From the NCBI GenBank assembly GCA_028622995.1, contig JAJQJQ010000036.1, positions 310,001 through 374,000 of the forward strand: DNA of 64,000 bases. Direction: 5' to 3'. The notes below the pieces were generated by a model, which was not told the origin of the DNA, did not search any database, and saw only the letters and a program-made list of their open reading frames with translations. The position numbers were made by a program, and so were the translations under genes. This DNA is from Panagrolaimus kolymaensis. Taxonomy: Eukaryota; Nematoda; Chromadorea; Rhabditida; Panagrolaimidae. Every line of letters begins with the position of its first letter. Within the stretch, counting starts at the first letter, position 1. Of this stretch, positions 9,384-20,919 are shown in pieces.

Positions 9384-9917
9384 TTACATATTTACATGAA
9401 TCCTTTTTGAAAAGCAAAAGAAAACAAAAAACAAGCATGAAAACATGGATCATCCTTTATTTATTTATTTAAAATTACTTCCTTGTTTTTCTTGTCCTTC
9501 CTCTTTATTTATTTACTCCTCCATTTTATACAGCTCAAAAAAATAAAAATAATAAAGAAAATAAAAGAATAATGCATTTCATTCATTTAATTGTTTAAAT
9601 TATTTTATGTTATCTTTTTTATTTGGTTAAATATAACAAAAAGTTTTTAAATGTCTTAAAGAAAGAAAAAAAAAGTCATATCAACAAGCAAACATGCCAA
9701 AAAAAATTAAGAAATATTTTGATTGATTCTGCCAAAGATATAAAATAAAGTTATTACAGTTATGCGCAATAATAGTTAGTGACAAATATCCGAAATAGCT
9801 CAATAGAATGATTAAGCATGTTTTAAGTTAAATTTTAAATTTGTACAATGTTTAACGCAAGGTATGCTTGTTACAGAAAGATTAGCTGAGCAAGTAAATG
9901 TTGGCAGAATTCATGGT
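9384..9917. other. channel 3' UTR and spacer before the satellite
   Basis: The first 170 nt probably hold the 3' UTR. From about 9740 the composition becomes less AT-rich and the sequence is neither monomer-like nor a known gene. A frame without stops covers 9816-9932 and runs into the first satellite unit. The satellite match becomes clear at 9918; a weak match (AATTCATG at 9909-9916) may be a decayed edge of the repeat. Confidence 0.55.
9542..9556 (+). other. candidate poly(A) signals of the channel gene
   Basis: Two AATAAA hexamers, at 9542-9547 and 9551-9556, lie about 160 nt after the stop codon. The spacing is reasonable for a nematode 3' UTR, but AT-richness makes chance matches likely. 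Confidence 0.35.
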
Positions 9918-10640
9918 TTTCATTGGATGCTGTAAAAGTCAATTCTATTGTAGAGTTTTACTCTTGAACATTTGCAAGCCCAGCCATAAAAAGTGGAAAG
10001 AAAAAGGTCCATTTTACAAATATTTTCTGATGTCAAATGGCATGTCGAAACTTTCATTGGATGCTGTAAAAGTCAATTCAATTGTAGGGTTTTACTCTTG
10101 AACATTTGCAAGCCCAGCCATAAAAAGTGGAAAGAAAAAGGTCCATTTTACAAATATTTTATGATGTCAAATGGCATGTCGAAACTTTCATTGGATGCTG
10201 TAAAAGTCAATTCAATTGTAGGGTTTTACTCTTAAACATTTGCAAGTCCAGCCATAAAAATTGGAAAGAAAAAAGCCCTAATTTCAAATATTTTCTGATG
10301 TCAAACGGCACGTCGAAACTTTCATTGGATGCTGTAAAAGTCAATTCAATTGTAGGGTTTTACTCTTGAACATTTGCAAGCCCAGCCATAAAAAGTGGAA
10401 AGAAAAAGGTCCATTTTACAAATATTTTCTGATGTCAAATGGCATGTCGAAACTTTCATTGGATGCTGTAAAAGTCAATTCAATTGTAGGGTTTTACTCT
10501 TGAACATTTGCAAGCCCAGCCATAAAAAGTGGAAAGAAAAAGGTCCATTTTACAAATATTTTCTGATGTCAAATGGCATGTCGAAACTTTCATTGGATGC
10601 TGTAAAAGTCAATTCAATTGTATTGTTTTACTCTTGAACA
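9918..10640. repeat. array edge, mixed older variants
   Basis: The first five or so monomers beside the gene mix variants: TTTGCAAG, AGTGGAAAG and GGTCC forms with TAGAG or TATTG in place of TAGGG. One unit (about 10250-10390) has AAACGGCACGTCG, seen again only near 16871, 6565 bp away (49 monomers minus 1 nt). Edge units being more varied than the interior is usual for satellites. Confidence 0.75.
10066..10095. repeat. dyad-symmetric core of the monomer (one representative copy)
   Basis: GTAAAA and TTTTAC bracket CAATT-C-AATTG, giving nested inverted repeats within 30 bp. The first monomer has the same outer arms at 9932-9961 and most copies in the array keep it. It could form a small hairpin or cruciform or present a palindromic binding site. 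Confidence 0.6.
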
Positions 10641-12120
10641 TCTGCAAGCCCAGCCATAAAAATTGGAAAGAAAAAAGTCCATTTTACAAATATTTTCTGA
10701 TGTCAAATGGCATGTCTAAACTTTCATTGGATGCTGTAAAAGTCAATTCAATTGTAGGGTTTTACTTTTGAACATCTGCAAGCCCAGCCATAAAAATTGG
10801 AAAGAAAAAAGTCCATTTTAATAATATTTTCTGATGTCAAATGGCATGTCTAAACTTTCATTGGATGCTGTAAAAGTCAATTCAATTGTAGGGTTTTACT
10901 CTTGAACATCTGCAAGCCCAGCCATAAAAATTGGAAAGAAAAAAGTCCATTTTACAAATATTTTCTGATGTCAAATGGCATGTCTAAACTTTCATTGGAT
11001 GCTGTAAAAGTCAATTCAATTGTAGGGTTTTACTCTTGAACATCTGCAAGCCCAGCCATAAAAATTGGAAAGAAAAAAGTCCATTTTACAAATATTTTCT
11101 GATGTCAAATGGCATGTCTAAACTTTCATTGGATGCTGTAAAAGTCAATTCAATTGTAGGGTTTTACTCTTGAACATCTGCAAGCCCAGCCATAAAAATT
11201 GGAAAGAAAAAAGTCCATTTTACAAATATTTTCTGATGTCAAATGGCATGTCTAAACTTTCATTGGATGCTGTAAAAGTCAATTCAATTGTAGGGTTTTA
11301 CTCTTGAACATCTGCAAGCCCAGCCATAAAAATTGGAAAGAAAAAAGTCCATTTTACAAATATTTTCTGATGTCAAATGGCATGTCTAAACTTTCATTGG
11401 ATGCTGTAAAAGTCAATTCAATTGTAGGGTTTTACTCTTGAACATCTGCAAGCCCAGCCATAAAAATTGGAAAGAAAAAAGTCCATTTTACAAATATTTT
11501 CTGATGTCAAATGGCATGTCTAAACTTTCATTGGATGCTGTAAAAGTCAATTCAATTATAGGGTTTTACTCTTGAACATCTGCAAGCCCAGCCATAAAAA
11601 TTGGAAAGAAAAAAGTCCATTTTACAAATATTTTCTGATGTCAAATGGCATGTCGATACTTTCATTGGATGCTGTAAAAGTCAATTCAATTGTAGGGTTT
11701 TACTCTTGAACATTTGCAAGCCCAGCCATAAAAAGTGGAAAGAAAAAAGTCCATTTTACAAATATTTTCTGATGTCAAATGGCATGTCTAAACTTTCATT
11801 GGATGCTGTAAAAGTCAATTCAATTGTAGGGTTTTACTCTTGAACATCTGCAAGCCCAGCCATAAAAATTGGAAAGAAAAAAGTCCATTTTAAAAATATT
11901 TTCTGATGTCAAATGGCATGTCTAAACTTTCATTGGATGCTGTAAAAGTCAATTCAATTGTAGGGTTTTACTCTTGAACATCTGCAAGCCCAGCCATAAA
12001 AATTGGAAAGAAAAAAGTCCATTTTACAAATATTTTCTGATGTCAAATGGCATGTCTAAACTTTCATTGGATGCTGTAAAAGTCAATTCAATTGTAGGGT
12101 TTTACTCTTGAACATCTGCA
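10640..12120. repeat. homogenised run of the CTGCAAG/ATTGG/GTCTAAAC monomer type
   Basis: About ten consecutive monomers are almost identical (CTGCAAG, AATTGGAAAG, AAGTCCATTTTAC, GTCTAAAC), with rare exceptions such as GTCGATAC near 11652. This type is the commonest in the array. Confidence 0.7.
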
Positions 12121-12949
12121 AGCCCAGCCATAAAAATTGGAAAGAAAAAAGCCCTAATTTCAAATATTTTCTGTTGTCAAATGGCATGTCGAAACTTTCA
12201 TTGGATGCTGTAAAAGTCAATTCAATTGTAGGGTTTTACTCTTGAACATTTGCAAGCCCAGCCATAAAAATTGGAAAGAAAAAGGTCCATTTTACAAATA
12301 TTTTCTGATGTCAAATGCATGTCGAAACTTTCATTCGATGCTGTAAAAGTCAATTCAATTGTAGGGTTTTACTCTTGAACATCTGCAAGCCCAGCCATAA
12401 AAATTGGAAAGAAAAAAGTCCATTTTACAAATATTTTCTGATGTCAAATGGCATGTCTAAACTTTCATTGGATGCTGTAAAAGTCAATTCAATTGTAGGG
12501 TTTTACTCTTGAACATCTGCAAGCCCAGCCATAAAAATTGGAAAGAAAAAAGTCCATTTTACAAATATTTTCTGATGTCAAATGGCATGTCTAAACTTTC
12601 ATTGGATGCTGTAAAAGTCAATTCAATTGTAGGGTTTTACTCTTGAACATCTGCAAGCCCAGCCATAAAAATTGGAAAGAAAAAAGTCCATTTTACAAAT
12701 ATTTTCTGATGTCAAATGGCATGTCTAAACTTTCATTGGATGCTGTAAAAGTCAATTCAATTGTAGGGTTTTACTCTTGAACATCTGCAAGCCCAGCCAT
12801 AAAAATTGGAAAGAAAAAAGTCCATTTTACAAATATTTTCTGATGTCAAATGGCATGTCTAAACTTTCATTGGATGCTGTAAAAGTCAATTCAATTGTAG
12901 GGTTTTACTCTTGAACATCTGCAAGCCCAGCCATAAAAATTGGAAAGAA

Positions 12950-15900
12950 AAAAGTCCATTTTACAAATATTTTCTGATGTCAAATGGCATGTCTAAACTT
13001 TCATTCGATGCTGTAAAAGTCAATTCAATTGTAGGGTTTTACTCTTGAACATCTGCAAGCCCAGCCATAAAAATTGGAAAGAAAAAAGTCCATTTTAAAA
13101 ATATTTTCTGATGTCAAATGGCATGTCTAAACTTTCATTGGATGCTGTAAAAGTCAATTCAATTGTAGGGTTTTACTCTTGAACATCTGCAAGCCCAGCC
13201 ATAAAAATTGGAAAGAAAAAAGTCCATTTTACAAATATTTTCTGATGTCAAATGGCATGTCTAAACTTTCATTCGATGCTGTAAAAGTCAATTCAATTGT
13301 AGGGTTTTACTCTTGAACATCTGCAAGCCCAGCCATAAAAATTGGAAAGAAAAAAGTCCATTTTACAAATATTTTCTGATGTCAAATGGCATGTCTAAAC
13401 TTTCATTCGATGCTGTAAAAATCAATTCAATTGTAGGGTTTTACTCTTGAACATCTGCAAGCCCAGCCATAAAAAGTGGAAAGAAAAAGGTCCATTTTAC
13501 AAATATTTTCTGATGTCAAATGGCATGTCTAAACTTTCATTGGATGCTGTAAAAGTCAATTCAATTGTAGGGTTTTACTCTTGAACATCTGCAAGCCCAG
13601 CCATAAAAATTGGAAAGAAAAAAGTCCATTTTACAAATATTTTCTGATGTCAAATGGCATGTCTAAACTTTCATTCGATGCTGTAAAAGTCAATTCAATT
13701 GTAGGGTTTTACTCTTGAACATCTGCAAGCCCAGCCATAAAAATTGGAAAGAAAAAAGTCCATTTTACAAATATTTTCTGATGTCAAATGGCATGTCTAA
13801 ACTTTCATTCGATGCTGTAAAAGTCAATTCAATTGTAGGGTTTTACTCTTGAACATCTGCAAGCCCAGCCATAAAAAGTGGAAAGAAAAAGGTCCATTTT
13901 ACAAATATTTTCTGATGTCAAATGGCATGTCGAAACTTTCATTGGATGCTGTAAAAGTCAATTCAATTGTAGGGTTTTACTCTTGAACATCTGCAAGCCC
14001 AGCCATAAAAATTGGAAAGAAAAAAGTCCATTTTACAAATATTTTCTGATGTCAAATGGCATGTCTAAACTTTCATTCGATGCTGTAAAAGTCAATTCAA
14101 TTGTAGGGTTTTACTCTTGAACATCTGCAAGCCCAGCCATAAAAATTGGAAAGAAAAAAGTCCATTTTACAAATATTTTCTGATGTCAAATGGCATGTCT
14201 AAACTTTCATTCGATGCTGTAAAAGTCAATTCAATTGTAGGGTTTTACTCTTGAACATCTGCAAGCCCAGCCATAAAAATTGGAAAGAAAAAAGTCCATT
14301 TTAAAAATATTTTCTGATGTCAAATGGCATGTCTAAACTTTCATTGGATGCTGTAAAAGTCAATTCAATTGTAGGGTTTTACTCTTGAACATCTGCAAGC
14401 CCAGCCATAAAAATTGGAAAGAAAAAAGTCCATTTTACAAATATTTTCTGATGTCAAATGGCATGTCTAAACTTTCATTCGATGCTGTAAAAGTCAATTC
14501 AATTGTAGGGTTTTACTCTTGAACATCTGCAAGCCCAGCCATAAAAATTGGAAAGAAAAAAGTCCATTTTACAAATATTTTCTGATGTCAAATGGCATGT
14601 CTAAACTTTCATTCGATGCTGTAAAAGTCAATTCAATTGTAGGGTTTTACTCTTGAACATCTGCAAGCCCAGCCATAAAAAGTGGAAAGAAAAAGGTCCA
14701 TTTTACAAATATTTTCTGATGTCAAATGGCATGTCGAAACTTTCATTGGATGCTGTAAAAGTCAATTCAATTGTAGGGTTTTACTCTTGAACATCTGCAA
14801 GCCCAGCCATAAAAATTGGAAAGAAAAAAGTCCATTTTACAAATATTTTCTGATGTCAAATGGCATGTCTAAACTTTCATTCGATGCTGTAAAAGTCAAT
14901 TCAATTGTAGGGTTTTACTCTTGAACATCTGCAAGCCCAGCCATAAAAAGTGGAAAGAAAAAAGTCCATTTTAAAAATATTTTCTGATGTCAAATGGCAT
15001 GTCTAAACTTTCATTGGATGCTGTAAAAGTCAATTCAATTGTAGGGTTTTACTCTTGAACATCTGCAAGCCCAGCCATAAAAAGTGGAAAGAAAAAGGTC
15101 CATTTTACAAATATTTTCTGATGTCAAATGGCATGTCGAAACTTTCATTGGATGCTGTAAAAGTCAATTCAATTGTAGGGTTTTACTCTTGAACATCTGC
15201 AAGCCCAGCCATAAAAATTGGAAAGAAAAAAGTCCATTTTACAAATATTTTCTGATGTCAAATGGCATGTCTAAACTTTCATTCGATGCTGTAAAAGTCA
15301 ATTCAATTGTAGGGTTTTACTCTTGAACATCTGCAAGCCCAGCCATAAAAATTGGAAAGAAAAAAGTCCATTTTAAAAATATTTTCTGATGTCAAATGGC
15401 ATGTCTAAACTTTCATTGGATGCTGTAAAAGTAAATTCAATTGTAGGGTTTTACTCTTGAACATCTGCAAGCCCAGCCATAAAAATTGGAAAGAAAAAAG
15501 TCCATTTTACAAATATTTTCTGATGTCAAATGGCATGTCTAAACTTTCATTCGATGCTGTAAAAGTCAATTCAATTGTAGGGTTTTACTCTTGAACATCT
15601 GCAAGCCCAGCCATAAAAATTGGAAAGAAAAAAGTCCATTTTACAAATATTTTCTGATGTCAAATGGCATGTCTAAACTTTCATTCGATGCTGTAAAAGT
15701 CAATTCAATTGTAGGGTTTTACTCTTGAACATCTGCAAGCCCAGCCATAAAAAGTGGAAAGAAAAAGGTCCATTTTACAAATATTTTCTGATGTCAAATG
15801 GCATGTCGAAACTTTCATTGGATGCTGTAAAAGTCAATTCAATTGTAGGGTTTTACTCTTGAACATCTGCAAGCCCAGCCATAAAAATTGGAAAGAAAAA

Positions 15901-16700
15901 AGTCCATTTTACAAATATTTTCTGATGTCAAATGGCATGTCTAAACTTTCATTCGATGCTGTAAAAGTCAATTCAATTGTAGGGTTTTACTCTTGAACAT
16001 CTGCAAGCCCAGCCATAAAAATTGGAAAGAAAAAAGTCCATTTTAAAAATATTTTCTGATGTCAAATGGCATGTCTAAACTTTCATTGGATGCTGTAAAA
16101 GTCAATTCAATTGTAGGGTTTTACTCTTGAACATCTGCAAGCCCAGCCATAAAAATTGGAAAGAAAAAAGTCCATTTTACAAATATTTTCTGATGTCAAA
16201 TGGCATGTCTAAACTTTCATTCGATGCTGTAAAAGTCAATTCAATTGTAGGGTTTTACTCTTGAACATCTGCAAGCCCAGCCATAAAAATTGGAAAGAAA
16301 AAAGTCCATTTTACAAATATTTTCTGATGTCAAATGGCATGTCTAAACTTTCATTCGATGCTGTAAAAGTCAATTCAATTGTAGGGTTTTACTCTTGAAC
16401 ATCTGCAAGCCCAGCCATAAAAATTGGAAAGAAAAAAGTCCATTTTACAAATATTTTCTGATGTCAAATGGCATGTCTAAACTTTCATTCGATGCTGTAA
16501 AAGTCAATTCAATTGTAGGGTTTTACTCTTGAACATCTGCAAGCCCAGCCATAAAAATTGGAAAGAAAAAAGTCCATTTTACAAATATTTTCTGATGTCA
16601 AATGGCATGTCTAAACTTTCATTCGATGCTGTAAAAGTCAATTCAATTGTAGGGTTTTACTCTTGAACATCTGCAAGCCCAGCCATAAAAAGTGGAAAGA
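12950..16700. repeat. zone enriched for the CATTCGATG variant with 3-, 5-, 6- and 7-mer spacing
   Basis: CATTCGATG replaces CATTGGATG in many copies here but is rare elsewhere. Marker monomers with GTGGAAAGAAAAAGGTCC and GTCGAAAC recur at 13878, 14682, 15084, 15754 and 16692, spaced 804, 402, 670 and 938 bp (6, 3, 5 and 7 monomers). A TTTTAAAAAT marker at 14299, 14969, 15371 and 16041 has spacings of 670, 402 and 670. Confidence 0.75.
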
Positions 16701-17039
16701 AAAAGGTCCATTTTACAAATATTTTCTGATGTCAAATGGCATGTCGAAACTTTCATTGGATGCTGTAAAAGTCAATTCAATTGTATTGTTTTACTCTTGA
16801 ACATCTGCAAGCCCAGCTATAAAAATTGGAAAGAAAAAAGCCCTAATTTCAAATATTTTCTGATGTCAAACGGCACGTCGAAACTTTCATTGGATGCTGT
16901 AAAAGTCAATTCAATTGTAGGGTTTTACTCTTGAACATTTGCAAGCCCAGCCATAAAAAGTGGAAAGAAAAAGGTCCATTTTACAAATATTTTCTGATGT
17001 CAAATGGCATGTCTAAACTTTCATTGGATGCTGTAAAAG

Positions 17040-19620
17040 TCAATTCAATTGTAGGGTTTTACTCTTGAACATCTGCAAGCCCAGCCATAAAAATTGGAAA
17101 GAAAAAAGTCCATTTTAAAAATATTTTCTGATGTCAAATGGCATGTCTAAACTTTCATTGGATGCTGTAAAAGTCAATTCAATTGTAGGGTTTTACTCTT
17201 GAACATCTGCAAGCCCAGCCATAAAAATTGGAAAGAAAAAAGTCCATTTTACAAATATTTTCTGATGTCAAATGGCATGTCTAAACTTTCATTGGATGCT
17301 GTAAAAGTCAATTCAATTGTAGGGTTTTACTCTTGAACATCTGCAAGCCCAGCCATAAAAATTGGAAAGAAAAAAGTCCATTTTAAAAATATTTTCTGAT
17401 GTCAAATGCATGTCGAAACTTTCATTGGATGCTGTAAAAGTCAATTCAATTGTAGGGTTTTACTCTTGAACATCTGCAAGCCCAGCCATAAAAATTGGAA
17501 AGAAAAAAGTCCATTTTACAAATATTTTCTGATGTCAAATGGCATGTCTAAACTTTCATTGGATGCTGTAAAAGTCAATTCAATTGTAGGGTTTTACTCT
17601 TGAACATTTGCAAGCCCAGCCATAAAAAGTGGAAAGAAAAAAGCCCTAATTTCAAATATTTGCTGTTGTCAAATGGCATGTCGAAACTTTCATTGGATGC
17701 TGTAAAAGTCAATTCAATTGTAGGGTTTTACTCTTGAACATTTGCAAGCCCAGCCATAAAAATTGGAAAGAAAAAGGTCCATTTTACAAATATTTTCTGA
17801 TGTCAAATGCATGTCGAAACTTTCATTGGATGCTGTAAAAGTCAATTCAATTGTAGGGTTTTACTCTTGAACATCTGCAAGCCCAGCCATAAAAATTGGA
17901 AAGAAAAAAGTCCATTTTACAAATATTTTCTGATGTCAAATGGCATGTCTAAACTTTCATTCGATGCTGTAAAAGTCAATTCAATTGTATTGTTTTACTC
18001 TTGAACATCTGCAAGCCCAGCCATAAAAATTGGAAAGAAAAAAGCCCTAATTTCAAATATTTTCTGATGTCAAATGGCATGTCGAAACTTTCATTGGATG
18101 CTGTAAAAGTCAATTCAATTGTATTGTTTTACTCTTGAACATCTGCAAGCCCAGCCATAAAAATTGGAAAGAAAAAAGTCCATTTTACAAATATTTTCTG
18201 ATGTCAAATGGCATGTCTAAACTTTCATTGGATGCTGTAAAAGTCAATTCAATTGTAGGGTTTTACTCTTGAACATCTGCAAGCCCAGCCATAAAAATAG
18301 AAAGAAAAAAGTCCATTTTACAAATATTTTCTGATGTCAAATGGCATGTCTAAACTTTCATTGGATGCTGTAAAAGTCAATTCAATTGTAGGGTTTTACT
18401 CTTGAACATCTGCAAGCCCAGCCATAAAAATTGGAAAGAAAAAAGTCCATTTTACAAATATTTTCTGATGTCAAATGGCATGTCTAAACTTTCATTGGAT
18501 GCTGTAAAAGTCAATTCAATTGTAGGGTTTTACTCTTGAACATCTGCAAGCCCAGCCATAAAAATTGGAAAGAAAAAAGTCCATTTTACAAATATTTTCT
18601 GATGTCAAATGGCATGTCTAAACTTTCATTGGATGCTGTAAAAGTCAATTCAATTGTAGGGTTTTACTCTTGAACATCTGCAAGCCCAGCCATAAAAATT
18701 GGAAAGAAAAAAGTCCATTTTACAAATATTTTCTGATGTCAAATGGCATGTCTAAACTTTCATTGGATGCTGTAAAAGTCAATTCAATTGTAGGGTTTTA
18801 CTCTTGAACATCTGCAAGCCCAGCCATAAAAATTGGAAAGAAAAAAGTCCATTTTACAAATATTTTCTGATGTCAAATGGCATGTCTAAACTTTCATTGG
18901 ATGCTGTAAAAGTCAATTCAATTGTAGGGTTTTACTCTTGAACATCTGCAAGCCCAGCCATAAAAATTGGAAAGAAAAAAGTCCATTTTACAAATATTTT
19001 CTGATGTCAAATGGCATGTCTAAACTTTCATTGGATGCTGTAAAAGTCAATTCAATTGTAGGGTTTTACTCTTGAACATCTGCAAGCCCAGCCATAAAAA
19101 TTGGAAAGAAAAAAGTCCATTTTACAAATATTTTCTGATGTCAAATGGCATGTCGATACTTTCATTGGATGCTGTAAAAGTCAATTCAATTGTAGGGTTT
19201 TACTCTTGAACATCTGCAAGCCCAGCCATAAAATTTGGAAAGAAAAAAGTCCATTTTACAAATATTTTCTGATGTCAAATGGCATGTCTAAACTTTCATT
19301 GGATGCTGTAAAAGTCAATTCAATTGTAGGGTTTTACTCTTGAACATCTGCAAGCCCAGCCATAAAAATTGGAAAGAAAAAAGTCCATTTTACAAATATT
19401 TTCTGATGTCAAATGGCATGTCGAAACTTTCATTGGATGCTGTAAAAGTCAATTCAATTGTAGGGTTTTACTCTTGAACATCTGCAAGCCCAGCCATAAA
19501 AATTGGAAAGAAAAAAGTCCATTTTACAAATATTTTCTGATGTCAAATGGCATGTCTAAACTTTCATTGGATGCTGTAAAAGTCAATTCAATTGTAGGGT
19601 TTTACTCTTGAACATCTGCA
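17040..19620. repeat. segmental duplication, copy 1 (offset 3882, then 4015)
   Basis: Rare markers recur exactly 3882 bp downstream: TTTTAAAAAT at 17381 and 21263, TTTGCTGTTG at 17659 and 21541, and ATAAAAATAG at 18291 and 22173. Further on the offset becomes 4015: GTCGATAC at 19152 and 23167, ATAAAATTT at 19228 and 23243. The 133-bp step means one extra short monomer in copy 2. Confidence 0.82.
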
Positions 19621-20817
19621 AGCCCAGCCATAAAAATTGGAAAGAAAAAAGTCCATTTTACAAATATTTTCTGATGTCAAATGGCATGTCTAAACTTTCA
19701 TTGGATGCTGTAAAAGTCAATTCAATTGTAGGGTTTTACTCTTGAACATCTGCAAGCCCAGCCATAAAAATTGGAAAGAAAAAAGTCCATTTTACAAATA
19801 TTTTCTGATGTCAAATGGCATGTCTAAACTTTCATTGGATGCTGTAAAAGTCAATTCAATTGTAGGGTTTTACTCTTGAACATCTGCAAGCCCAGCCATA
19901 AAAATTGGAAAGAAAAAAGTCCATTTTACAAATATTTTCTGATGTCAAATGGCATGTCTAAACTTTCATTGGATGCTGTAAAAGTCAATTCAATTGTAGG
20001 GTTTTACTCTTGAACATCTGCAAGCCCAGCCATAAAAATTGGAAAGAAAAAAGTCCATTTTACAAATATTTTCTGATGTCAAATGGCATGTCTAAACTTT
20101 CATTGGATGCTGTAAAAGTCAATTCAATTGTAGGGTTTTACTCTTGAACATCTGCAAGCCCAGCCATAAAAATTGGAAAGAAAAAAGTCCATTTTACAAA
20201 TATTTTCTGATGTCAAATGGCATGTCTAAACTTTCATTGGATGCTGTAAAAGTCAATTCAATTGTAGGGTTTTACTCTTGAACATCTGCAAGCCCAGCCA
20301 TAAAAATTGGAAAGAAAAAAGTCCATTTTACAAATATTTTCTGATGTCAAATGGCATGTCGATACTTTCATTGGATGCTGTAAAAGTCAATTCAATTGTA
20401 GGGTTTTACTCTTGAACATCTGCAAGCCCAGCCATAAAATTTGGAAAGAAAAAAGTCCATTTTACAAATATTTTCTGATGTCAAATGGCATGTCTAAACT
20501 TTCATTGGATGCTGTAAAAGTCAATTCAATTGTAGGGTTTTACTCTTGAACATCTGCAAGCCCAGCCATAAAAATTGGAAAGAAAAAAGTCCATTTTACA
20601 AATATTTTCTGATGTCAAATGGCATGTCGAAACTTTCATTGGATGCTGTAAAAGTCAATTCAATTGTAGGGTTTTACTCTTGAACATCTGCAAGCCCAGC
20701 CATAAAAATTGGAAAGAAAAAAGTCCATTTTACAAATATTTTCTGATGTCAAATGGCATGTCTAAACTTTCATTGGATGCTGTAAAAGTCAATTCAATTG
20801 TAGGGTTTTACTCTTGA
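19101..20817. repeat. 9-monomer (1206-bp) tandem duplication
   Basis: The pair GTCGATAC (19152) and ATAAAATTT (19228) recurs exactly 1206 bp later at 20358 and 20434, followed in each case by a GTCGAAAC monomer. 1206 is 9 x 134. Confidence 0.8.
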
Positions 20818-20919
20818 ACATCTGCAAGCCCAGCCATAAAAATTGGAAAGAAAAAAGTCCATTTTACAAATATTTTCTGATGTCAAATGCATGTCGAAAC
20901 TTTCATTGGATGCTGTAAA

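Noticed and set aside
262..9917. tRNA or other structured RNA genes
   Set aside because: I looked for T-arm-like GGTTCGA motifs and cloverleaf potential in the non-satellite part and saw none; the only long fold is the transposon-like hairpin at 5745-6287.
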